Program-made: the position numbers and the translations under genes | The notes under the pieces: model-generated | Told to the model about the DNA's origin: nothing | What the model saw: the letters and a program-made list of their open reading frames with translations, nothing else | The model's database searches: none | Source: Odoribacter sp. | GTDB lineage: Bacteria; Bacteroidota; Bacteroidia; Bacteroidales; Prolixibacteraceae | Reading direction: 5' to 3' | Length of the DNA: 64,000 bases | NCBI GenBank assembly: GCA_013824715.1 | Contig: PNOH01000006.1 | Location: 1 to 64,000, forward strand | Shown here: one piece after another, positions 1 through 11,700 of the stretch | Position numbering within the stretch: the first letter of the stretch is position 1 | How the letters are laid out: the number at the start of each line of letters is the position of its first letter

Positions 1-100
1 ACGTCCGCGGGACATAGTAGAACAAGGCTTTGGCCTACTTTCGGACGAAACAGCATTGGCCTTCAAAAAATGTAGTTACATAAAAGAGAGCTGCCAGAAG

Positions 101-3100
101 TTAAGTGTATGATACCGGCAGGGTAAATTTGAATTGGCTCCCCTTTCCTACTTCAGTTTCAACCCAAATCTTTCCCTGGTGTTTCTCAACAAACTCCTTG
201 CAAAGGATTAAACCAAGGCCGGTACCCTTTTCATTTTCAGTACCACTTGTTGATAGGTTAGCATCTATTCTGAAAAGTTTTGCCATGGTTTCTTTAGTCA
301 TCCCGATGCCGCTATCTGATACCGATATTTCTACATGATTGTTGTCAATAAAGGCCTTAACTTCCACTTTGCCGTTTTTATAAGTAAACTTTATTGCATT
401 TGATGTCAGATTTCGCAATATGGTTTTGAGCATATTTTTATCTGCTAAGATGGTCAAATCTTCAGTAATGGAGTTTTTAAGTTCGATGTTTTTCCCTTTT
501 GCCATATCATTTAAAATGCCAAATTCTTCATTTAAAAGACCACTCAGATTAATTGGTATGGGTTTGAACAATATTTTCCCGGTTTGTGAATTGGCCCATT
601 CCAACAGGTTTTCAAGTAAGCTCAAGGTCTGAACGGCAGAAGTGTTTATCATTCCGGCAAACTCCTCAATGGTTTCCAGGTCAATTGTTCTTATATCTTC
701 TTTCAGCATTTCGCTAAAACCGATAATGGTATTAAAAGGGTTTTTCAGGTCATGTGCTATAATAGAGAAAAACTTATCTTTTGATGCATTGAGTTCGTAT
801 AATTTGGCAGTTTTTAGCGCTACTGATTTTTCAAGCAATATCTTTTGATTTTTCAGACGCTGGACCCGTGAAAAATAAATGAAAGCAAGCAAGAAGATAA
901 TTGCAGAAACAGTAATTATTCTGAACCACCAGGTATTCCACCATGGAGGCAGGACCGTGATCCGGATCGAGGTTCCCGTTTCGTTCCATACGCCGTCGTT
1001 ATTTGAGCCCTTCACACGAAACACATATTCCCGTGGACTTAAATTTGTATAAGTTGCTTCTTTTCTTGTATCAGAATATATCCAATCATTGTCAAAACCC
1101 TCCATTTTATAGGCATATTGATTTTTTTCAGGCGCCGCAAAATCCATCACAGCAAAATTAAAAGTAAGTACGGATTGTTTATAGGATAAAGTCAGAGTTT
1201 CTGTTTCAGTAATGTTTTGAATCAATGGTGAATTTTCAACGCCCGGCTTTACACTTTTATTAAATATCTTTAGATCAGTAATCAAAACATCCGGGATGTT
1301 TTTGTTTTCGGCAATTTTTTCAGGGTAAACAATGTTGAAGCCACTTGTGCCACCCATTAAAAGAGAACCACTTTTTGTTTTCAGAATGCTCCTTTCAAAG
1401 AATTCGTTCCCTTGTAAGCCATCGGCTTTGGTAAAGTTTTTAAAAGTCGCATTTTTTTTATCAAACCGGCAAGCGCCATGGTTTGTTGTCACCCACAGAT
1501 CTCCAGATTGATCTAAAACAAGTCCTTTAATATAATTATCAGGCAACCCATTTTTTTCATAATATCTGGTGAATGATCCGGTATTGGGATCGAGCCGGTT
1601 AAGTCCATCGGCTGTTCCTATCCAGACACACGAGTCATTTTCAACCAGGATATCGGTAATTCTCGGGTGACTCAAACTGTTTGCATCATTTGGGTCAGGC
1701 ATATAAGTTATAAATTGATTTTCACCCGGAGAAAAAATCTGGAAATAATAAGGAGTACCAATAAGTAAGCGTTTTTTAGAATATTTTGCTATTTTAACAA
1801 TCATTTCGTTGATTAAACCGCTGTTGGCCAGATTGTACGCAATGAACTTCTTCTCTTTGATTTGAAAATGTATCAACCCATGTTCAAAACTTCCCAGCCA
1901 TAAATCATCATTATCGCCTTCAGTAATTGCAAAAATATTGTCATCCTGAATACCGCTATTTTTGGTTGTAAACGATGTAAACGATTTGGTTTTACTATCA
2001 AAACGAACGAGTCCTCCGGCCCATGTTCCCATCCAGATTTGATTTTTGGAATCTTCCAATATGCAAAGGATGGCGTTGCTGCTTAAATTTGAATTATTAA
2101 TATTGAAACGTGTGAAATGGTTGTTCTGCTTATCAAAAAGATTTAATCCTCCTCCGTCGGTACCCAGCCATGTTTGCCCATAATGGTCTTCCAAAAAACA
2201 CGTAACCGTATTATTGCTCAAACTGAATGGCGCCCCGGGCAAGGTTTGATAATTAATTATGGCATCCCTGTTTTTCATGGCAATATTGAGACCACCTGAA
2301 AAGGTACCAAACCACAAATTTCCTGTTTTATCCTGATAGATAGCTTGAATAGATTCATTATTCAAACTCTTTGGATCGTAATCATCTTTGCGGTAATGCC
2401 AGAATCTATGATTCATCCTGTCAAATAGATCAATCCCACCGTTCTCAGTACCAATCCATAGATTCCCAAGGTCGTCAACATAAAGGGAAACTACCTGATT
2501 GATTGAAAGACTGTGCTTATCCTTTTCAACGTGTTGATAATGAATTAAATTTGTGATTTTAACTTCCTCATTACTTCTTAGGCAATATAGACCTTCTGTG
2601 CTTCCAAACCAGAGATTTCCTTCCCTATCCTCTGTCATATCCAAAAAAATTGTTTTTGACAAATCTTTGGCATCGTTTTCAGATTGGGTAATATGCTTAA
2701 AAGTTTTTGACTCAGGAAGAAAGAGGTTTAATCCTTTTCGTGTTGTTACCCACAATCGGTAATTTTTATCAATCAATACAGATTCTACATTGTCGTTACT
2801 GAGACTTTCGGGATTATTTGGATCGTGAACATACTGAACGATCTGGTTTTTAGAGCGATCGAAATAAATTAGTCCAACGCTGGTAGCCAGCCATAAGTTG
2901 CCGAGGGAATCCTCGGTAATTTTTTTTACAGAACAATTTATTCCTCTTAAAGGAGATAATTTATCATGTACATAATTCAAAAAGCAATCGTTCATCCGAT
3001 CGTAAAAGCACAAGCCGTTCTCTGTACCAATTAATAAATTCTTATTATGGTCTTCAAACATCGTTTGCACAACATTATCAACCAGGCTGGTCGAATCGCC

Positions 3101-3361
3101 AGGAATATTTTTGTAATGTATGAAATTAAAGCCATCGTACCGGTTTAGCCCAATTGTGGTGCCAATCCATATAAAACCTTTTTGATCTTGTATAATACTT
3201 GTCACAGTTGAAGATGAAAGGCCATGATCAACTGTCAGATAATCGAATTGCAGGCGCTTTGGCTGAGCATAAGCGCTTGACATGAAAATCAAGAGCAGAA
3301 AAATAAAATTAAAATATAATTGATATGAATACTGGCTCTTCATCTTTGAAAATGTTCCCAT
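101..3361 (-). CDS. Propeller-type sensor histidine kinase
   Basis: A membrane sensor kinase of the Bacteroidota hybrid-two-component family. Seen: an N-terminal signal/anchor segment, then many two-component-propeller repeats (recurring G-x-LWIGT / D-x-x-GNLW words) over about residues 35-700, a Y_Y_Y-type domain near 735-800, a transmembrane helix near 810-830, a HisKA segment with AHDLKNPF (His870), the ATPase N-box SNAIKFT (about 987-993), G1 DSGIGM and G2 GTGLGL. The protein ends right after the ATPase domain, so the receiver and AraC-type output domains of classical HTCS proteins are absent and a separate regulator must be supplied. A second Met at residue 7 (base 3343) starts a cleaner signal peptide and may be the true start. 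Family knowledge suggests it senses oligosaccharides or cell-surface ligands in the periplasm; the ligand cannot be read from sequence. Confidence 0.93.
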   Translation of the reverse strand: MGTFSKMKSQYSYQLYFNFIFLLLIFMSSAYAQPKRLQFDYLTVDHGLSSSTVTSIIQDQKGFIWIGTTIGLNRYDGFNFIHYKNIPGDSTSLVDNVVQTMFEDHNKNLLIGTENGLCFYDRMNDCFLNYVHDKLSPLRGINCSVKKITEDSLGNLWLATSVGLIYFDRSKNQIVQYVHDPNNPESLSNDNVESVLIDKNYRLWVTTRKGLNLFLPESKTFKHITQSENDAKDLSKTIFLDMTEDREGNLWFGSTEGLYCLRSNEEVKITNLIHYQHVEKDKHSLSINQVVSLYVDDLGNLWIGTENGGIDLFDRMNHRFWHYRKDDYDPKSLNNESIQAIYQDKTGNLWFGTFSGGLNIAMKNRDAIINYQTLPGAPFSLSNNTVTCFLEDHYGQTWLGTDGGGLNLFDKQNNHFTRFNINNSNLSSNAILCILEDSKNQIWMGTWAGGLVRFDSKTKSFTSFTTKNSGIQDDNIFAITEGDNDDLWLGSFEHGLIHFQIKEKKFIAYNLANSGLINEMIVKIAKYSKKRLLIGTPYYFQIFSPGENQFITYMPDPNDANSLSHPRITDILVENDSCVWIGTADGLNRLDPNTGSFTRYYEKNGLPDNYIKGLVLDQSGDLWVTTNHGACRFDKKNATFKNFTKADGLQGNEFFERSILKTKSGSLLMGGTSGFNIVYPEKIAENKNIPDVLITDLKIFNKSVKPGVENSPLIQNITETETLTLSYKQSVLTFNFAVMDFAAPEKNQYAYKMEGFDNDWIYSDTRKEATYTNLSPREYVFRVKGSNNDGVWNETGTSIRITVLPPWWNTWWFRIITVSAIIFLLAFIYFSRVQRLKNQKILLEKSVALKTAKLYELNASKDKFFSIIAHDLKNPFNTIIGFSEMLKEDIRTIDLETIEEFAGMINTSAVQTLSLLENLLEWANSQTGKILFKPIPINLSGLLNEEFGILNDMAKGKNIELKNSITEDLTILADKNMLKTILRNLTSNAIKFTYKNGKVEVKAFIDNNHVEISVSDSGIGMTKETMAKLFRIDANLSTSGTENEKGTGLGLILCKEFVEKHQGKIWVETEVGKGSQFKFTLPVSYT

Positions 3362-3571
3362 CTTTTAATACTACTCAATTTTTAAATATTCGAAAAGTAC
3401 TGATAATTTTATTACAATTCAAACTACTCTTGTTGGCGCCATCACCTAATTACCAGCCTTGATTTTGAAAGCAAACTGATGGCTTTTTCAACTCTCCTGA
3501 AAATAAAATAAACCGGCTGTAACATTTCAAAATACCTCGCCGTCATACAGGCAAAATTTAACATTACAGCC

Positions 3572-4438
3572 ATGAAAACAATTTTTTTCTCTCTTATCTT
3601 AATCGCTTTATTTATCCTGAATCTGGATGCTCAGGAATTGTCAGATGACACAAAATCATTCACACCTACTTCCGGTTTAGTAATTCCGGCCGATACCATT
3701 ACTCCTTCGGCTGATAAGGATACCTCCATAGTCCGTATTGGCAAAAAAGATGTAAAAGTGATCGATCATGAAAACGGCACCGAAATCCTTTGGGGCAAGG
3801 ACAGACACAAAAAAGACAAATCAGACCGGTTTAACGGTCACTGGGAAGGTGTTGAATTTGGTTTCAATGGATTTGACAAAGCTGATTACAGCGCTTATCA
3901 GGGACTTGAATTCATGTCGCTGAACCAGGGAAAATCGGCAGAATTCAATTTAAACTTTTACGAGCTGAACATTGGACTTGCCAAATCTTATGCAGGTCTG
4001 GTTTCAGGAATGGGATTAAGTTTTAACAGTTACCGGTTCGAAAATCCATTCACTTTGCTAAAGGGCGCAAACAGAACTGAGCCAGACCTTCTGGACAAAG
4101 AGGGTCTTTCAAAAACCAAACTTGCCGTTTCGTACCTGAATGTTCCTTTATTGCTCGAATTCCAGATTCCGGTCAATCAAAACGAAGGAAGGTTGTTTAT
4201 TAATGCAGGCCTGGTCGGAGGGGTTAAAATTGGCTCGCACACAAAAGTAAAATATGGTGACAAAAAAGATAAAGTTCGTGACGGATTTAATATGAATTCG
4301 TTTAAATATGCAGCAACTGCCCGTATTGGCTATAAAGATGTCAGTTTATTTGCCACTTACAGCCTGACCCCCTTATTTCAGGTTGACAAAGGGCCTGAAC
4401 TTACGCCTTTCACAATCGGAATCAGTTTTTTAGATTAA
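3572..4438 (+). CDS. Outer-membrane beta-barrel family protein, copy 1
   Basis: A 288-residue secreted protein with a signal peptide (residues 1-20, ending LDAQ). Alternating hydrophobic strands in the C-terminal two thirds, ending in ITIGISFLD-type barrel residues, suggest a PorT/OmpA-like small outer-membrane beta-barrel. The stretch GHWEGVEFGFNGF recurs as GHWAGVELGINGF in the next gene, and the two share PLLLEFQIPV / PLLVEFQIPV, so they are tandem paralogues. Between signal peptide and barrel lies a charged region (KDRHKKDKSDR). No enzymatic motif is visible; specific role unknown. Confidence 0.8.
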   Translation: MKTIFFSLILIALFILNLDAQELSDDTKSFTPTSGLVIPADTITPSADKDTSIVRIGKKDVKVIDHENGTEILWGKDRHKKDKSDRFNGHWEGVEFGFNGFDKADYSAYQGLEFMSLNQGKSAEFNLNFYELNIGLAKSYAGLVSGMGLSFNSYRFENPFTLLKGANRTEPDLLDKEGLSKTKLAVSYLNVPLLLEFQIPVNQNEGRLFINAGLVGGVKIGSHTKVKYGDKKDKVRDGFNMNSFKYAATARIGYKDVSLFATYSLTPLFQVDKGPELTPFTIGISFLD

Positions 4439-4463
4439 ACAGAAACAATTTTCAGAAAACAAG

Positions 4464-4497
4464 AAAGGAGTTTATCAGGTCAGATAGACTCCTTTTT
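4464..4497 (+). terminator. Rho-independent terminator after barrel protein copy 1
   Basis: Arms at 4464-4476 and 4483-4495 pair over 13 bases with one G-T wobble around a 6-base loop, and the right arm runs into a T tract. It lies 26 bases after the stop codon of the upstream gene, so the two tandem barrel genes are probably separate transcripts. Confidence 0.75.
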
Positions 4498-4666
4498 GAT
4501 TTTGATTAGTTATCTTTGTTTGAGAATAAGTTCGAAGTGCCTAAAGCCGGATGAAGAATTGACCATTGGATCATTGACTATTTACTATTTGTAGCAAAGA
4601 GCAAAATAAATGGTAAATCGTAAATGACAAAATCGTAAATCATTAGAAATAACAGCCACTTCCATA

Positions 4667-5470
4667 ATGAAGCACATATTTTTGATTTTTCTGGCAATCC
4701 TCACCTCATTTCTGGCGTTTGCCCAGGAAAGTGATTCGGTCATTGTTGTGAAAAGTCCCGCCGGAAGGTTGTCCGGGCTGATTGATATTCAGGATTTAGT
4801 AAACGAAGGATACAATTTCTGGGACGAAGAATTTGAAGGCCATTGGGCAGGTGTTGAATTAGGCATTAACGGCTTTGCCAATGCCGATTATAGTATGTAT
4901 TCTTCTACGGATAACAATTTTCTAAAGAATGATCTGCTTCGCTCCAATATCTTAAATCTAAATGTGCTGCAATATTCGAAGGGATTACAGCAAAACCGAA
5001 ATAACATTGGCCTGATAACAGGCCTGGGCTTAAGCCTGCAAAGTTACCGCCTCGATAATAACACGACCATTTCGATTGACGAAAACCGGAAAGTTTATCC
5101 GCAAACTCAGTATTTCGATTCAAATCAAAAATCCAAACTGTCATCCGTTTACCTGGAAGTCCCGTTGCTGGTCGAATTTCAGATTCCTGTCGGTCATAAT
5201 GCCAACCGCCTGTATTTTTCAGCCGGAATAACCGGGGCAAAACGCCTGGAAACACATACCAAACTGAAATACCGGAAAGACGGAAAAAGAGAGAAACTGA
5301 AATCACCCGGCGATTATTCCATTCGTGAATACAAAGTTGCCGGCACTTTCCGTGTTGGTTACCGATGGGTAAACCTGTTCGCAACTTACGATTTAGTTCC
5401 TTTGTTTGAAGATCGCCGGGGACCTGAATTGTTTCCATTTTCTGCCGGAATAAGGCTAATTTCATTCTAA
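4667..5470 (+). CDS. Outer-membrane beta-barrel family protein, copy 2
   Basis: A 267-residue paralogue of the preceding gene: signal peptide (residues 1-19, ending AFAQ), the shared GHWAGVELGINGF segment near residue 60, the shared PLLVEFQIPV strand, and a C-terminal barrel-like tail (FSAGIRLISF). It lacks the long charged insert after the signal peptide found in copy 1. Probably a small outer-membrane barrel protein of unknown function. The 190-base gap to copy 1 holds the terminator and AT-rich simple sequence. Confidence 0.78.
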   Translation: MKHIFLIFLAILTSFLAFAQESDSVIVVKSPAGRLSGLIDIQDLVNEGYNFWDEEFEGHWAGVELGINGFANADYSMYSSTDNNFLKNDLLRSNILNLNVLQYSKGLQQNRNNIGLITGLGLSLQSYRLDNNTTISIDENRKVYPQTQYFDSNQKSKLSSVYLEVPLLVEFQIPVGHNANRLYFSAGITGAKRLETHTKLKYRKDGKREKLKSPGDYSIREYKVAGTFRVGYRWVNLFATYDLVPLFEDRRGPELFPFSAGIRLISF

Positions 5471-5598
5471 GAATCCCCTTCCCCAACCCTTCCCCAAAAT
5501 TGGGAAGGGAGCCGGAATATGCAAATTCAGATCAATTTTCGTTTTTAAAGGATGGCATAACAAATAAACTTTTTATATAAAAATAAAATTCAATTGAA

Positions 5599-6303
5599 AT
5601 GAAATTACTTCTGATCAGCAATTCGACCATGCCGGGAGAGGCATACCTTGATTATCCAAAACTTGAAATTAAAAAGTTTTTAGGCGAGAATCCTTTAACG
5701 GCCTTGTTTATTCCCTATGCCGCAGTCACTTTTCCGTTCGATGTTTATGAGCAAAAAGTGGCCGAACGATTTGGCGAATTGGGTTATCAGGTAAAAAGTA
5801 TTCATCATTTCAGCGATCCTGTTCAGGCAGTCAGGGAGGCTGAGGTAATCGTAGTTGGTGGCGGAAATACCTGGCAATTGGTCAGGATGCTGCACGATAA
5901 TCGGCTGATGAACGAGATTCGCGAAAAAGTACTGAATGGAACTCCTTATGTAGGCTGGAGCGCAGGCTCAAATGTGGCTTGCCCAACTTTGCGGACCACC
6001 AACGATATGCCGATAATAGACCCTAAAAGCTTTGACACGACCGGCCTGGTGCCTTTCCAGATCAATCCGCATTACCTCGATGCCAATCCTGAAGGCCATG
6101 GCGGCGAAACCCGCGAACAGCGCATCGAAGAGTTTCTGGAAATAAATCCTGAAATCTATGTCGTAGGACTGCGCGAAGGTACCATGCTGCGTATTGAAGA
6201 TCAGCAAATTCGCCTGATCGGAAGCCGGACAGCCCGGATTTTTAAGAAAGGCATGAGCCCGGCAGAACTTTGTTCACAGGATGATTTTGGGTTTTTGCTG
6301 TAA
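5599..6303 (+). CDS. pepE: Dipeptidase E (alpha-aspartyl dipeptidase, family S51)
   Basis: A cytoplasmic serine peptidase that hydrolyses dipeptides with N-terminal aspartate. The 234-residue length matches the family. Seen: GGGNTWQL (residues 87-94), the nucleophile motif GWSAGSN with Ser121, then Asp136 in TTNDMPI and His158 in INPHYLD, which align with the Ser-Asp-His triad of S51 enzymes. No signal peptide. Its 3' end nearly meets the convergent gdhA gene (10 bases between stops). Confidence 0.93.
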   Translation: MKLLLISNSTMPGEAYLDYPKLEIKKFLGENPLTALFIPYAAVTFPFDVYEQKVAERFGELGYQVKSIHHFSDPVQAVREAEVIVVGGGNTWQLVRMLHDNRLMNEIREKVLNGTPYVGWSAGSNVACPTLRTTNDMPIIDPKSFDTTGLVPFQINPHYLDANPEGHGGETREQRIEEFLEINPEIYVVGLREGTMLRIEDQQIRLIGSRTARIFKKGMSPAELCSQDDFGFLL

Positions 6304-6313
6304 TTTTTATGAA

Positions 6314-7696
<1,383 letters not shown>

Positions 7697-7866
7697 TTAG
7701 GGATTGGTAAAATTTCGATGATTATTTGGAAGTCCAAACAATTTCGAGGCTTAAAAATAATACCTATAAACAATGCTTTTGTATGGCAGACTGAATTTAC
7801 GTGTAACACGTAAGGGATTAATCATGAATAGCGGAGACAGGAAAATGAAGATTGGAAATCCACTCG

Positions 7867-7906
7867 CTGAGTAGCGAAGCGTATCGAAGGAAAGCGTATC
7901 GAAGGG
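7867..7906 (+). repeat. Dispersed repeat with internal AAGCGTATCGAAGG duplication
   Basis: The unit beginning CTGAGTAGCGAAGCGTATCG is followed by a second partial copy (AAGCGTATCGAAGG). The reverse complement of 54127-54151 matches the first unit with only two substitutions (T/C and A/G). Both sites are intergenic, so this is a dispersed noncoding family. Confidence 0.65.
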
Positions 7907-7991
7907 AGAATTTGACTTATCACCACTTCCAGCCTGTTCCATATAAGTTGGCCAACCAATTGTAATTATTGTATTTCAATTACCAAATTCT

Positions 7992-8026
7992 AATTATTAA
8001 AATTTAATAATTAAATTTTAATAATT
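7992..8026 (-). terminator. Perfect 15-bp AT palindrome, possible terminator of the LuxR-type gene
   Basis: Two 15-base arms (7992-8006 and 8012-8026) are exact inverted repeats around a 5-base loop. It lies 32 bases past the stop of the minus-strand regulator. The stem is all A/T and no clean T run follows, so terminator function is uncertain; it could instead be a protein-binding site or DNA-structure element. Confidence 0.4.
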
Positions 8027-8058
8027 GAACTTTGGGGACTCTGTACTTTAGGCACTTT

Positions 8059-8712
8059 CTAAATCTCGATGATATTGTTTTTGATGGCGAACTTAACCAT
8101 GTCCACCGTGCTTTTCAGGTTAAGTTTCTGCATGATATGGTTTTTATGCGACTCTACCGTGCGGACACTGATGAAAAAACGGTCGGCAATTTCCTGATTG
8201 GTGTAACTTTCGCCCCATAGTTTGAGAATTTCGATCTGACGGGAACTTAAGTTTCCGATATCGGTATTCTGGTTCATTTCATCGGCTTTCAGGCTCGAAA
8301 TATAGCGGTTCAGCAATAGATGAGTGATCGATTTGCTGTAGTAATCATGTCCGTTTCGCAGAGTATAAATGGCTTCCAGCAGACTGTTTCGATCCGAGTC
8401 TTTCCCCAGAAAACCTTTGGCTCCTGCTTTGATGGTCTTTAGAACAATTTCTTCGCTGTCGATAACTGAAATAATCAGAATTTTCAACTTTGGAATGGTG
8501 ATATTCAACTGTACGATGAGGTTCAGGTTTCGTACCGAAATGTCGTGCATATTCATGATCAACACGTGAATTTGCATTGATTTAAGCTTTTCGGTCAAAA
8601 CATCACGGTTGTCGCAATGAAGCACAATCCGAATATCGGTAATGCCCGACAAAAGTCCGGAAATGCCTTCCAGTACCAGCTTGTGTTCATCAAATAAAGC
8701 GATATCAATCAT
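8059..8712 (-). CDS. LuxR/NarL-type response regulator with non-canonical receiver
   Basis: A 217-residue DNA-binding regulator. Residues 1-120 form a receiver fold (acidic Asp8/Glu9, conserved Ser in LIISV, Lys in GFLGKDS), and about 150-215 form a LuxR-type helix-turn-helix (LSSRQIEILKLW...NQEIADRFF...VRTVESHKNHIMQKL). At the phospho-acceptor position the usual VLLLD is VLIMN, so Asn54 replaces Asp and ordinary phosphorylation is not expected. It starts 3 bases after the stop of the PPDK-like sensor gene on the same strand, so they are almost certainly co-transcribed. Targets unknown. Confidence 0.9.
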   Translation of the reverse strand: MIDIALFDEHKLVLEGISGLLSGITDIRIVLHCDNRDVLTEKLKSMQIHVLIMNMHDISVRNLNLIVQLNITIPKLKILIISVIDSEEIVLKTIKAGAKGFLGKDSDRNSLLEAIYTLRNGHDYYSKSITHLLLNRYISSLKADEMNQNTDIGNLSSRQIEILKLWGESYTNQEIADRFFISVRTVESHKNHIMQKLNLKSTVDMVKFAIKNNIIEI

Positions 8713-8715
8713 TTC

Positions 8716-11700
8716 TTATACAATTATTGCCGAGGTTTTATATATTCCGTCCATTAAAATGGTCAGTGGTTTTTTGAAGCGAACATGTTTGAAATATTTA
8801 GTTTCGCGTATCACTTTTTGATTTTTAAACATCTCCCAACGCACGAAATCAACAGGCGATGAATGTTGCACTGAAAAATAGCCTATGTTCATGGAAGTTA
8901 CATTGTGAAAGAAATGCGAACCGAGCGACGAATCCAACGGATAATTTTCAAGGCTCACCTCCACAATCACTTTGGCATTTGAAATTTGCGACCAGTTTAC
9001 CGGAATTCCCACAAACCGGTCCCTGCTGCCCCATCTGCCAGGCCCAATCAAAACATAATGCCTGTTTTTTTTGATCATCAGATTATTCAGGGAATCAATT
9101 TCAGCCGCCATTTCAATTGTTTTCAGTTTACTAAAGGTTGAAGTATCAACAAAAATTACATCCCGGATATCTTTGATTTCGCCATTACCAAGGCTCGATC
9201 GGGTAAACAAAGCCATTTGCGATTGATCAAGTTGGTCGATAATGATATTTTGCAATACCTGATTGCTAATCAGAGGTTTAATTTGAAGGAGGTAAAATGT
9301 GGGCAAGTCATTTTTTGTACGGTTCAGGTCAACAGCATATTCAATTTCGACCGGAGAACCAAACGCTTCTTTAATCGTGTTCAGCAATATATTGATTGTT
9401 TCAGCCAGAGGAATGTAGTTGTACTGAAGTATATCGGCAAAATTGATGATTCGTGGGCCATAAGTGTTCAACCCTGGCTCAATTCGATCGTTGTTGGGAT
9501 TGTAAACCGAGACACAATGGTTCAGCGTTCCATGTTTTTCAGCTTCGCTGATATCCAGAAGTTTGAGCGCTGCCAATTCACCATTTTCCAAAAAATCGAA
9601 ATCCGTATCCCGGCAATCGAGTGCGTAAAACTGTACCTGTGAATTATTCAGCAAATCCTTGATGCTATGAACTGAAACTTTAGGGTATTTTGGCGAAAAC
9701 CGGAACGATTTCCAGCCATCAACTACGTAAGTTCCCAAACCAACTGCGGCCACAGCAAAACCTTCATCCGGCTTCATGTTGGCCACCGGATAATAGTTGT
9801 ACGACTGTGCTACACCACTGATTTGAGGATAATAATAGTCGCCGTATTGGTTTCCGACCAATTCCTGCAAAACAACTGCCATCTTTTCTTCTTCGACTTT
9901 GTGATGGATGATCGAAAAATAATTGCGGGCTTTCTTTGAGAACGTTGAAGCAAAAACCAGCTTGATAGCAATTGAAATCCGCCCGAGTACAAGTTTTTTA
10001 TTTGTAGCGTGATTGGGAACAATGTAGGTATCAAATACTCCGGCAAAGGGCTGCGTAATGGAATCTTCAGAAGTACTTGACGATCGTACAGCGATGGGTT
10101 TATCAATCTGGGAAACAAAAATTCGTAGCTTTTTCAGGAGCGAAATGGATAAATGAGCATCAACAAAATGGCTTCTCAGTTCGGCATACGAAATGTTCCG
10201 GTCGATGATTTTGTCGAAAAGCTTATTTTTCGAGATGAAATGCTGAAACTCATTCGTGCCGATGACTATAGTAATGGGGGCAAGAATGTTGATCCGGTTA
10301 GCCAAAGTCGGAAATTCGAGGTTGTAGATCAGCGTGTTGATAAATGCCAGTCCACGGCCTTTTCCTCCAAGCGACCCACCTGAAAAAGAAACAATATTTT
10401 TCTCGTCAAGGGTGGATGTTTCATCGAAGCTCAGGATTTTCCCCTTTTTCTTTTCCTCGCGATAGCGTTTAATCGTATCGAGAAAAAATTGCCTCATCTC
10501 ATCCATGTCTTTAAAGGTAGTCGCCGCAACCGGATTGAGTGTCCGTGCCAGTTGTATTTCTCCACGCGACATGAGCCAGAGCGATAACTGATTTTCGGAA
10601 GCATGGAGGAACAACGATTCGTCGGGTACTTCCTGAAGCAGGGTTTCGAATTCGCGCAATGATTTTGCCACTCCGATCCGATTGCCTTCCTTGTCCCTGA
10701 AAACAAAATTTCCAAAGCCCAGATAACTGGTCAGGTAATGTTTGAGGTCGGCAAGTAAGGTTTCCGAATTTTTATTGACGAATGCCACTTCAAGCTCTTT
10801 GGCGATTTCAAGATTTCTATCTTCAGAGGATTGCAGGATAATAGGTAGTTTTGAAATGTGTGACTTTACATACTTAATAAAAGTAACACCAGCATTTTTA
10901 TCTATTTTCCCGCCCCGGTCGAACTCCACATCAGAGATCACACAAAGCAGAAAGTCTTTGTATTTATTGAAGATGGCAATGGCTTCTTCATAATTACGGG
11001 CGAGTAAAATTTTTGGCCTCGACCGCATTTTTGAAATCTTATCCAGTTCGTTCTTCTCAACTTCAGGCAACAATTGCTGTACCTGGCTAAAGACGATGTC
11101 GTACAGGTGCTGAAGGTATTTGGAATAATACAGAGGCGAATCTTCAATAAGTAAAATAACTCTGACCAGGCCAATTTTTGTGTCGTTTTCAACATTTACT
11201 TTGTCTTCAGTTGATTTCACTATAGCAAACAGGATCAGCGAATCGCCATTCCAGACAAAAAGTTTATCAACCGACCGTATGGTAGGTACCAATTCTTCGA
11301 AATACTTGATATCGCTTTTTTTGTTCAGGAGCAAATAAATGGGCATTGATTCATTTTTTGCTTTGATTTGTTCACTTAAAATCACAGGCGCTTCGCGGTC
11401 CATGCCCGCCATGAGGATGACCAGATCAAAATGAGTTGTTTCCATTAAGGCGAGCGCTTCTTCGGCTGATGAAGCACCGGTAATCCTGGGCACCGAAAAA
11501 AGGCTGTACTGGTAGGCTTCGCCCATAAATTTTTCGAAAAAGGAATCTTCGCTTTCGAGTGTAAATGCATCGTACAAAGTGGCCACAAAAAGAATATGCC
11601 TGATTTTGTACTTCATCATGTCGAGATAAATGTACTTATCAAGAGCCTGTTGGTTGAAATACAACTGGAGTGGCTTTTTATTTGTCATCAATGAGTTTCT

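Noticed and set aside
4905-5486. 193-codon minus-strand frame opposite barrel protein copy 2
   Set aside because: The plus-strand frame has a signal peptide and a paralogue; the antisense frame has neither.
7751-7942. 63-codon minus-strand frame downstream of gdhA promoter region
   Set aside because: It is built largely from a dispersed repeat and has no start context or similarity.
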